64,000 nt of DNA, taken from positions 14,787,395 through 14,851,394 of the forward strand of contig OX336345.1 in NCBI GenBank assembly GCA_946902875.1. Reading direction: 5' to 3'. The notes under the pieces are model-generated. The model was given only the letters and a program-made list of their open reading frames with translations, was not told where the DNA came from and searched no databases. The DNA comes from Nematopogon swammerdamellus (Eukaryota > Arthropoda > Insecta > Lepidoptera > Adelidae). A program made the position numbers and the translations under genes. The stretch's first letter is position 1. Each line of letters starts with the position of its first letter. Shown here piece after piece: positions 46,501 to 58,500 of this stretch.

Positions 46501-49500
46501 GCCGGCAATACATAGGGGGAACACGGCTGGTATCCTCGACACTATCTTGGGGCCATTAGGAGATGGGTAGAGAATGATCCAAGTAAACATTTTTTTACAA
46601 GGTCATAGGAGGCGACAGCTTTTGCCCACGAGATGGAGTCGAGGATGGCGGTCGCCATAGGTCACCCCACATGCCTTGCCTACTTGCAAAGCCGGCAATA
46701 CAGAGGGGGAACACGGTCGGTATCCTCGGCACTATTCTGGGGCCAAAAGCACTAAACTAAATTATTTTTTTAACTTAATTTTGTTTTGTGTTCGTTTAAA
46801 TTTGAATTTTTTAGTAATTATGTGTACATTCTTTCTGTTATTTTGAATAAATATATACCACACTTAGTAAAAGTTTCCCCATCTGTTTGATTTTCAGTAG
46901 TGTCTACATACATATATACAGGGTTTTGTAACGGCCACAACATTATATTTAGGAAATTATTATTGGGATCAGTAGTAACAAAAAAGTCAAATAACTTTTT
47001 ACTGAATTCTATTTAAATAAAAAGTTAAAGTTTTCCTACAAACTAATTGATAAATTTAGGGTAAAAAAGATCTAATGTTCTGCACAAACGTGGGAATGAA
47101 AGGCGCGCGGTGAGTGAGGACAGTGGTGTTAGCGGGAGGGGCTGGAGCTAGCCTAATGTGAGCGGCGGCGGCGGCCGAGCGCCGCGCGGTGCAGGCGGCG
47201 GGTGCGGAGCGACAATAAAGTGTCAAATTACACTTGACAAACACATAAATTTCAAAAATTTATATCTCGAAAACTGGGCACGTTAGAGAAAACATTTGTT
47301 TACTTTTTGATGTGATGACGTCACGTCTTATAAATTGATGAGCACCAGCTGCACGCACGAAAGCGTGTCACGTTCCGTCTGAACCTGTGTGTGCAAGCGA
47401 GAGCGCGTAACAAGCGATACAGAGGCACAATCGGTATAGTCAAAGTTACCATGGAAACGTCTTAAGAAGTAAAACTGTCAAGATCAGACAACAGAAGTTT
47501 ATTGATGGCCATTCACAAGATGATTAATCTTTCTACTGGAAATAGAAATTACTGATCTTTGATCTATGAAGGAAGGTGTGGATCTAAGCTTGCGATGGCT
47601 TCACCGAACATATCCGGGCCCATCGGCAGTAGAGGAGGGTATTAATCGAGGCCGGGACTAGCGAGTGGCCACTCCAAATTTCCCGCGCATGCTTCACGTT
47701 TCGGCTCGCTTCAAGCCCTCGTCAGCTAGTCTGCGTTGACTAGGACGCGGGGAAACCACCAGTCCCGCTCTCGACCTCCCTCTCTCTACCTATCCATATT
47801 CTGTAGGATGCTTCCAGTGACGTTTTTGAAGCTCTCTCCATATATGAGCTTAGCGTCGATCTTGGGAGCCCTAGATTCTTGAAGAGACTGTAGAGCGACT
47901 TCGCTGGTAGTCCTCTTGCTCCGACTTCCACAGCGAAGAGATCAGTCTTGAATCCGTTTCTCACAATCCGGTCTACTAAGTTGCAGTACTTGTTAAGCTT
48001 GATGTTGTGGTCCTTCGGTATGTTACTTTCCCATGGAACTGTAAGTTCAACAAGTACTACATGCTTTGTCGCTTTTGAGAACATGAGTATATCCGGTCTT
48101 AATGCTGTGGTACAGATTTCCGAAGGCATTTGGTAATGCTTCTCATGTGTGTCCATCAACAATTCCCAATCCTTTGCTGCTCCCAAAATTGAAGAAGGTT
48201 TAGTCCTATCTTTGGGCAGCTTATTGGCTCCAGGTTTCACAAAGTTGACCTTCTGGAAGCCGCTACTGGTTTGCCCTTTCCTGGTCCGTGCAATTGACAG
48301 GTTGATGGCCTCTCTGATGATTTGGAGGACTTTATCATGACGGTAGGAATACTGGCCTCGCTCAAGTAGTATTTTGCATCCGCATAACAAATGTTTGGCC
48401 GTGCCTACGAACTCCTTACATGACGGGCATAGTCTATTTGTAGATTTCCCCCATCTAACTAGGTTACTCGGGTCGGGGAGAGTAAGCTGGAATGCATTTA
48501 AGTAGAACTTAAGCAGCTCAGGGGACCAGTTGTATATTATGGATTTCCACTTCAATGCAGGAGGGATGCAGAAGTCACCCACTGTTAGCCAATCATTCTG
48601 CATTTCTAGGTTTAAGGCGTGAAGTTTGAAGCCTTGTTCCATGTCCTCCTGAGCAAAACCTTTCAGTATTTCTTTATCAGACTTTGCTGTTTCTATGCCC
48701 AATCCAGATCTATTGGTGCGTGTGCCAACTTGGAATGATTTGTAGAAGTCGAGTCTCGATTCCAGTTCATCTGATAGTGATGTGTTGGGTAAGGCTTGAA
48801 TAGCGCTATCATTGGAGTCTTTGAGTATACATCGTTTGGCTATTCTCGCCTTTTGATAAAATATCGACGGTTTCTTAATGTTCAGTCCAAAGTTATTGTG
48901 AGATCTGTATAGCGTTGACGAGTCAGCCGGGTGAGCCAGTCCAAACCATGATTTCAGGAATCTGGTCACATACGAGTCTAATTTAGTCAGGTTTTGCTTT
49001 GTGAAGTCGTAGACGAGAAATGGCCATGAAAGTTTTGATGTCAGGTAGTTATCGTAAATCCATGCCTTTTGTGTACCCAGGAGGGGAAGATTGTCAGTTT
49101 GGCGGAGGCTCTCTTCGAAAAGTTGGACAATATCATCAGTAGGATGCTCCTTTCCTCTGCTGGTGATCCTTTTGCCCAAGAATTTAAAAGGAGCTTCATC
49201 AGCCACGGTTGCGATTGGTTTTCCGGCTACTGTCAGACCTGGATTGCTCGAGGTAAACTTTGAACCTTTCCTGGTTAAGCTCAAACAGTAGCACTTCGCT
49301 GGTTTTATCTTCATCCCTTTGGTCCATTCACAATAGTCATCCACCACCTTAAGAAGCGCCTGATTTTGTTTTGGATTGCGGGTTAACAGCGTAATATCAT
49401 CCGCAAATGCCAGGATGGCCGCCATATATGTGTCTCCATATTTGAACCTGTATCCCCATTTCTTTTCTTTTACGACAAGCGTATCAATTAGAATGTTGAT

Positions 49501-52500
49501 AACAATGTTAAATGTGACAGGAGAGAGGCAGCAACCCTGGAAAAGTCCTATGCCGTAACGAATTTCCGGTGTCTTCTCCGTTTCGCCTTTTACTTGTATT
49601 ACAAAGGAAAGTTTTTTGTAGTAGGAGGCTATTATATTACAGATCAGAGGTGGCACATTATACCACTCTAGCGCCTTTAATAGTAACTCATGGCGCACCG
49701 AACCGAAGGCGTTTTCAAAGTCTAACCACGTGGCAGTTAATTGTCTCTCATTCTTCCTTGCATCTCTAAGACATTCAGTCAGCAAAGAATTATGTTCGAG
49801 GCACCCTGCAACTCTTGGGAGAAAACCTTTCTGGTACTTCTTCGGTAAGTAGTCGTTGGTACACATGTGTTTGAGTAGTCTGGCCTGTATAATGGAGAAG
49901 AATATTTTCGAAATTGTGTTCGTAAGGGCTATAGGTCTAATATCCTTGGGATCAGTAACTTCTTTCTTTTTTGGTAGAAGAACAAACACGGCTTTACCAA
50001 GACAGTCTGGCACTTCTCTGTTCGTCCAAATTCTTTTGTAGATGTTCAACATGTGTTTCCGCACTGATGGACATTTTTTGTATATGATGTATGGTATGCC
50101 ATCGGGTCCCGTGGCGGAACTATTTGGTTTCCTTTTTATGTGGTATTCCAGCTCTTCCATCGTCGGTGAATCAGCATCAAATGCTAGAGCAGGTTCTTTG
50201 GGTTTTGGAGCTGGTGGATCCCTGTAAGTTATATCTGCCTCCGGGGTGGTATATGTGGATTTAAAGTAGTTGAACATCTCGTCCGTACTTAACCTAATTG
50301 TACCCTGCTGTTCCTTAAAAGATTTTTTGGCGAAGTAAAAGGGGTTCTTCTCGAAAGCTGCTATATTCTGAGCCTTTCGAAATTCATTGCCAGCAACCGT
50401 AATTTGCTCAGATACTTTCTGGATGAGTTTTAGGATAGATCTCATCGCTCTGGCTAATTGGTGGCATATATTTCTGTCTCCTGAGGCTTTAGCCTTCCTT
50501 AGCTGCTTTATCAACTCTCTCTTCCTTCTCCTAAGCTTTGCTTTGAAAGTGTTTTCTCTTTCCATTGGGTTGTGGTGATAGCGAACAGGGTACAATTCGG
50601 AGAAGTAATTGTAAATTGTTCCCTGGAAGTCATACAGCTGATCTTCGGGACTCTGCCTGCAGCCTGGGAGGTCAAGTACGATTATTCGATACGATTATTC
50701 CACGCCATCACGTAAAACTATCGTCCGTAAACCAACTTTACAGACATCCAATTTTTTTTGTCTCGGAAAAACAAATTAATGTACTGGCCGTTACAACACC
50801 CTACATATTTATATGTACTTACAGGTGGAGGCTCTAATGGACAAGCTAGAGCAGGCGATGGCGTACGCGGAGTCTCTCGACACGCGACTGGAGCGCTACG
50901 ACGAGCTGCTGCGCCACATCCGCGACACCATGGACAAGATGGAGGAGAAGAACGGCAACATGGAGACGGCCAATAGGAACGGACGCGCGCTGCTGCACGA
51001 GCTGGCGGCCGTCGTGTCGTGGCTCGATACGAGCGCCCTCGCCTTTGGAGAGGTATACCATTCTTAACAAAGTTATGACTAAATATCTAACAAAATTATT
51101 GATCTATGTGTAATGGGTCTCTCACTGGGAACTATCTACTGACCAAGTTACTTCAACCCTTGAAGGGTTATAAGAGGTAATAATAAGCGCATTTAGTATA
51201 ATCTAATTAAAAAATAGACTAGATAAACCTAACCTCACAAATAAAACATAATTCTCAATAAAAAAAGTGCACAAGAACGATAAGTAAATAAATAACAAAA
51301 AAAAAAAACAAACAAAACAAAACATTCAAGATAAAACCAAAAACTTTTAACCGGAGTTAGACATATCAGCCAAAGCTGCCTGTCTAAAATAAATAAATAA
51401 AACTCATACTATTCGAATAGTGCAATTGTTTAAATTGTTCTTACTTTGCAGTGACAGGTGTACAACTAGTAAATATACCTAATGTTTCACTAGAAGTCCA
51501 TGCATATTCAGATCGAGAAAAGTAAATGGTGAAATAATTTCAATTATGTAAAATTTGATCACCAGGCATCACTAGCGACCGCCGAAGGCCGCGCTGCCGC
51601 CCTTGTCTCTGCGGAAGCCATGAAGTCAGCGCTCAACGCTAAGAAGCCCCCGTACCTGTACCGACTGGCCGCCGTGCAGGAACAGCTGCGCAAGATCACC
51701 AAGTATAAGGAGAAGTTCTCCGCGGGCGTGTCCAGACATCTCAACAACTTGCTTATACATTTGGGTAAGCATTGGGGACATTCTGGTACGAATGTGAATG
51801 GTGAATGTGTTGTATATATAACTTTAGATCATCATTAATTTATTAAATTTCAAAATCTGCATGTTGAAACATACATGGAATTAATCCATACATAATAAAT
51901 AACAGGCTTTTATGTTCTTGATATTAATTCAGCAGAAATCACCATCTAGAGCAGCGGTTCCCAAATAGTGGTACGCGTACCCCTGGGGGTACGCAAGCTC
52001 AAGATAAGGGGTACGCGTGGGTGCACTTACCGGCCACGTTTACCTCTACAATCTTAGTAAAGAGAAAGGGTTCCACTTGTCTTATTTGTGAAAATATCTC
52101 CACTGATGAATGGTTGACTGGGATCTATTTACCATACGATATGAAAAATGTATTATTTAAACATTTTGCTCAGGGGTACTTGGGTCTCAGAAAATTCGCT
52201 AAGGGGTACACACATACACTATCATGGATGACTGCATAAGTGCACATTTTGTTTTATTTTTGTTCATGAAGTGAACGGTGTCAGTAAGTATCTGCGAATA
52301 GTGGACGTGTAGATAAACCCGTGAGAGACATAGATGCGTTATGATTAAATACAAACATTGTCGTTGAAAGGTAACGACGCAAGTCAGGAGCCGGCGCCGA
52401 CGGGTCTGGTGTGGACTCCGCGCAGCAAGATACACGCCGAGCTGGAGCCCTACGCACCGCTCATGCACTGGATGAAGCAGATGGAGGAGAAGACGTACAT

Positions 52501-55500
52501 CGCACTTACTAAGGTACACCATTTGTTCTGTTTCATTGTTGACAGGCAGCAGTTCCAATTTAGTTCATAGTTATCCCTTTGGCTTCCTTAACACCCGCAT
52601 GGGTTTTAGGCCTCTTATTATTGTTGCCTCGCGGAACACCCGCGTGGGTTGCGGAATATTATGGTCATTGGCACATTTTCGTCTCGTGTTATTTCAGTAT
52701 AATTTTACTTAAATAAGTATTAGAAACAGAAAAATCACTAGACGTTAAAAAACCTTGCCTTAGCTGTCAAACACATCTACGCCCTTGCTCAGGGAAACAA
52801 ATGTAAAATAATTTTGGACGGCTGTCACATGATTGTATGGAGGAATTGTCAATTTAACGTTGGAAAAATTCGGAAAAAATGTCGAGGGTGTTTTGTTATT
52901 CCTGGAGTTTAAAAATGTGCTTCTAAATAAGTGAATCCTCACTGGTTTCACATAGTTTTTTTAGGTAAATTACCTACAAAATCTAGTCATATTCATACAT
53001 AACATTGGCTTTATGTGCAAATAAAGTTTATTTATCTATCTTCATTAAACTGCGTGACGCCTCTTATATTAATGTGTTGGAAGGTAAAGGGTTTACAATA
53101 AACAGTATGAATTGACCTTTTCACTTCCCACACTTTAAATATGCTTACCTCACTTGAGTTCCATGCCATTTTCGCTGCGCGGAGACTCGAAGCCGGGCGG
53201 CACCCGCGCGAAAAAAATGAAATGGGTATTTTTTTATTGTTTACGAAAAATTAATAAACAATAAATAATTACCTATGTTTCAGATATTTATTTTGCATTA
53301 TACTACACACACAGTTAACAATATGTTATTGATAAAAATACATCCTGAGTGTGGTTCATCATAATTGTGGTTTTGTTTCATGATTGGTTGAATGATTGTG
53401 TCAGGTTTACACGGGGGCGATGGTGAAGCTGTATGAGCGGGACTCGCGGAGTCTGCTGGAGAGCGCGCGCGCGGCGGTGAGCGGGGTGGGCGCGGGCGCC
53501 GGGACGGGCGGCTCCGCCAAGGAGAAGAAGGGACGGAGCCACGACTCGAGGGAGGACCTCACCGGAAACGACGTCGCTGCTAAACAGTTCGACTCTGTAC
53601 TGGAAACGGTCTGTTATTTTACTAAATTGTATACAGGGTGTTTCAGTATAGGGTTTCGTAACTTCAGGGTTCATATTTGAAGACAAAAAGTTCAGAAACG
53701 TTTTCCCAGATTCGATCTTTTTATAGTACTTTTTGGTGAAAATTGTTTCATCGAGGTTGGTGGACGGTTGACATCCACCTTTTTTAAATAAAAATAAAAT
53801 TACGAACTTAAATACTAGTAGAATCAAACTGCATGTAGGTAAATTCTAAACACTTAAATTTGAATGACACCAAAAAAAGGGGACTGAACTAGGTAATTGC
53901 ACTCCCTAGACCCAGACAGCACTGTTGCCAGATCCCCCTAGACTCACTGTCCATCTAGTTTTTATTACAATTTTAAATTTTTGAATGGAATATAATACGG
54001 AATTTCGATTTGAGTGCTAAAGTTTTTTTCTTCTAATAATGAGTACTGTCTATTCCTGAAGTTTCTCAAGCCTATCCTTTCAGTATGAATGCTTAACATG
54101 TACGTCGGTTACAATTTTTATTGAAATAAAAAGCTGAAACGAAGAGAAAAATCGCATTGGTACCGCGCTGACGACTCATGCCAGAGTCCCAGGTTGAAAT
54201 TCTGGTCGGAGATGTTCTCTTTATTTTCGCCTTTACATCTAGCTAGATAGATGGAAATTAGATAATCATAAATATATATTTTAGAAATAAAATTGACTCA
54301 TCTACAAGGCGACAGCTTTTCAATAAATTTGGTTTCAAGATCAACAAATCAACAGTGACAGAGGCGGTTATGTATTGGTTCTGTGTTTCCAGGTGCTGTC
54401 TCAAGTGGAGACGGTGTGCAACAGCGAACAAGACTTCTGTGTCATGTTCTTCCAATTAGAATATCCTAACAAGGTAAATAGTAACCCTGATTGTGTAAAA
54501 TATTATGATAACTAAACTATTGTTCTTTTGTTTCTCTGTGTGTTATTGTAAATTTCGATTGTTCTCTTGTATGTTTTCTTCTGTGTGTTTTCAATAAATC
54601 ATTTCTATTTTACTCTATTCTATTAATATACATTTTAATTCTCCTTACCACAACAGGGTTGATGTCATAAGAAATCAGATAAAATTTAGTTTAGTAGAGT
54701 AGTTTTAGATTCTATGAAAAATTACTTACGCCTTGAGTGAATACAGCTGTGCACATAAATTGCTCTAGGCTGGCACCATAGTGAATCAGATCAAGTGGGG
54801 CATATTACCTTCGCATTTATTTAGAGCCTTATTCCCATATTCAAAGAGCGTGTATTTAAATGCTGAATGTCCTTAACGGTTAATCAATAAAGTCACATTT
54901 TGTAAAAAGTGCTTTATAAATATGATTTGTTAATGATATTGAAATGCTTCCTCAGTCTATGGAGAGCTCAATAGAGGGCAGCGTCAGCAGCGGCGGAGGG
55001 GGTGAGGAGGGCGTGAGGCGGGGGGCGCGCGACACGGACACGCGCCGCATCATGGCGGACCTGTTCCCTACACTGGAGCGGGACCTCGTGATGCTTATTG
55101 CTCACTATGAGAAACTCGACCAGTAGTGAGTGCTGTTCTAATGAAAACCGCCTTCTCTTGACCCTGCGTACCTCTGGGGGTGCGTGTACCACTATTTGGG
55201 AAACGCTGCTAGCTAGAGCATGGTGGCATTCCACGATGAGGCTTGATTTTATTATGTGGCAGGATAAGGCTTAGGGACTGTAGGATAATATTCAGATGCC
55301 ATAATCCTGTACTTACCATTCATGCGAATATAATGTTATGCGTGGAGTATGCGTGGTATGGAACAGTACATGGTGTGAGGTGTCTGCTCCCGTAGCGGTG
55401 ATGCATTGAACAGGTATCAATGAGTTGTATGTGAATTATTTGTTTGTGCTCTGATATCTCTAACATCCTTTTTTTTCTCTTCTATTGTAACTTGACCAAT

Positions 55501-58500
55501 ACTTATGCGTCAGAGACGTAGGTATTGCTTCACAAATATTGTCAATTTTATACTCATTCGTGTATATGTTTGTAGATATCGCCTATCCTTATACTTACTA
55601 CTTGTGAAATATGTCGCTGGTTACATACCTAATTGATTTAAATTGTTTACTCTCTTTATAACTACTACATGTAACTGTTTGCGTTTCCTGAATAAATAAA
55701 TAAAAATAAAAACAACGGAACGAAAAAAACGGAATAGAGCTCTGGGGCACTGCAAGTACGTAAATGTGGAGATCCTTCAAAGTGCACAAAACATCATCCT
55801 AAGAACTCTAGTCAGCGCACTGTGGTTTGCTAAAAATGCTGAAATACACGACCACCTTGATGTGCCAACAATAAAGGAAGAACTTTGCCAACGTAACATC
55901 AGCTACAGCAAGCGCTTATCACATCATCAACTTGCAGCAAGCCTACTAAATACAACAGGCAATGTGAACAGACTAAAACGGACAGTCTTTCTCGAAATAC
56001 CTAACTGCGGAAACTGAGGAAGCTGTACCTACTACCATATGGGGAGCCGCATTGATGGATGTGGCACCATCACGACAACCTTCACACATCACATCTAATA
56101 AAAGTAATCCGACTGATTGTAGATGAAAACTGAAAAGAAAAAAAAAGAAAAATAAAATTCTCTTATGTATGTTTGTAATCAGTGGGAGTATGCGCGCTCT
56201 GGCTCGCCTCGGATCTCACGTGCTGGGTTCTCCCGAGGCGGAGGTGGGCGGGGAGGGCGAGGGGGAGGCGCGGTGGGTGCGGGGCGCGCTCGCCGCGTGC
56301 GCCATCGCAGCCAAGCGCGGCGCCGACCGCGCCGTCGCCGACCGGCTGAAGGCGATGCCGGAGGCCGCGAAGGTTACGTCGAGAAGGACTAAGTGTGCAA
56401 TTCTGCCGTACGTTGTTGAGTTTGTGGTTTGTAACCCATTTGTATTTCACTAATTTGTTTAGATGTGTTTTTATATTTGACTTTAATCTCCTCTTCTGCT
56501 CCGGTGATGTACACTGAGAAAACTTATACTAGAGTATTTTTTGTTTTTGTTTTATGTAAACTGACACAGTTGGCTAAATCACCTACAACATCCGTGATGT
56601 CAGCCCATAACACCGGGTGAAGTAGGTGCCATGCCAGTGCTTCCCTTCATTTCATGTCGGCTACACTGAACTGGACGGAAAACACGAACTTGTTGTTGTT
56701 GTAGGTGATGTAGCAAACCGTGTCAGTTTCCATAAAAAAAAAACACTATACATGCAGGAGTTTTGCACGGCGGCGGAGCGTATATTCGGCCGTGCGGGGC
56801 GGCGCGCGGACGTGGAGCGTTGGTACGGCACAATGCTGGCCGGCATGCTGCAGGCTATCTCCGCGCACGACCATCCGCGAACACCTCACACTGTGATCAA
56901 GATGGGTACGCGACTTACATTGTGCAATCAATTATCCTCACCTCACAGCCTAGGCCTTATAACAATTCAGCCACATGTTTTACTTCAAGCGGGCTTCAAA
57001 ATTCAAGATTGCATAAAACATATGGCAAGAAAACAGTAAACAAATCGAAGAATTCTGCCTAAATATAATCCAAGCCCACAAAAAAGGCTCAACTAAACAA
57101 TAAAAATAAAATAAATAATATTTAATACTGATATAAACATATTATTATTTGACTTTATTACATTCTGCAATTAGGGAAAGTCTTGTAGAACCATGTCACC
57201 ATCACTTGTTAAAAAGTCATTGTCCATTGTATTTGAACTAATTGTGCATTGAACAACAAGCGTCTCTCTCCTACATGAATGTCATGTTAGTTGTTTCCAC
57301 ACAAAATGTAGAGATGGATGAGTGTGTCGTTTCTCAGAGAACTTCCACCACCTGTACGACGTGGTGTCGCAGCTGCGTCTGCCCGCACTCGACGCGCTGC
57401 GCAAGGAGCTGAAGGCGCGCTACAGCGATGCGTTGCGAGCTTACGTCACACAATACTTCGGACGACCGTTGGAGAAACTTAACGTGAGTATCACATGAAC
57501 AAATTTTTGGTATTGGTTTTTTTTAGTCAGGCACAGCTTATTTATCAATCAATATCAATACATAGTATAAAATAAAGTCGCTTTCCGCCTCTTTCTGTAT
57601 ATACGCTAACTCCTCCTAAACCACGCAAAGGATTTTCATGCGGTGTTCACCATCAGTTAGATAATTTTTCACGGAAGGTTTATATATATAACTAGCTTTT
57701 ACCCGCGGCTTCGCTGGCAGTAAAGTCAGGAGTGGAGCGGCGCGGGGCGGCGCGGGTCAGCGCGGGGCGGGACGGCGCAGTTCGGTGCCGTGCGGCGCGG
57801 GACGGCGCGGGGCGGCGCGGCGTGGGACGGCGCCTTGCGGCGCGAGCGGAGCCGCGGGCAAAAGCTAGTGTCTATATACATCTAAATTTATGCTAAAGTT
57901 CATTGTTAGAATTAATTTTTATTTATGGAAGCTGCCTTGGAAGATTATTTCACCCGCTACAACTTGTAATGTCGGGTCATTACACCTTCTTCGCCCTGTC
58001 AGAAGTTACCTACCGGGTTTTCCCTTTGTACTTGAACTGTCTTGAAAACATGACTGTTTTTCATAGCCGTTTGAACCAACTTTGGTTCAATTTCATTTAA
58101 TGAGGTGGTTTAAATCCACTAGTCCAACCTGAACATGTTAAACAACTATTGTGTATAGTGTAAATTGTTGGCTTGAATATACAATATATTTGACATAGGG
58201 CTTAAGCCTTTTTGCGACTACACCATCTCCATGGGCTATTTTAAATATTCTCTAACTATATGTTTGTCTGTGCTTGTCTGTTGCTTGGTCGAAACAGCTA
58301 TGTAAATAGTTTGTGTTTTCCGTCCAGTTCAGTGTAGCCGGCACGACCGAAGGGAAGCACTGACATGGCACCTAGTTCACCCGGTGTTATGGGCTGACAT
58401 CACGGATGTTGTAGGTGATGTAGCCAACCGTGTCAGTTTCCATAAAAAAAAAAAACTAAAGTTTCTCTAAGCTGAGGGACTGGTTTGTGTGTAGCAATTC

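Larger units (their letters stand above)
46918..50805. mobile_element. Inverted-end pair enclosing the RLE element
   Basis: ACAGGGTTTTGTAACGGCCA at 46918-46937 is repeated inverted at 50785-50805 as TGGCCGTTACAACACCCTAC, about 18 of 20 matching. Removing the RLE retroelement (47566-50690) leaves about 760 bp, so a small TIR element probably received the RLE insertion. Target duplication is unclear. Confidence 0.5.

Noticed and set aside
45988..46744. Repeated 61-codon minus-strand ORF as a tandem gene
   Set aside because: The frame is open only because the DNA unit is repeated; no known domain, and each ends within its unit.
56165..56392. Plus-strand Arg/Gly-rich ORF
   Set aside because: Out-of-frame shadow of Sec3 exon 10; the true frame [14 protein letters not shown] continues the Sec3 protein.
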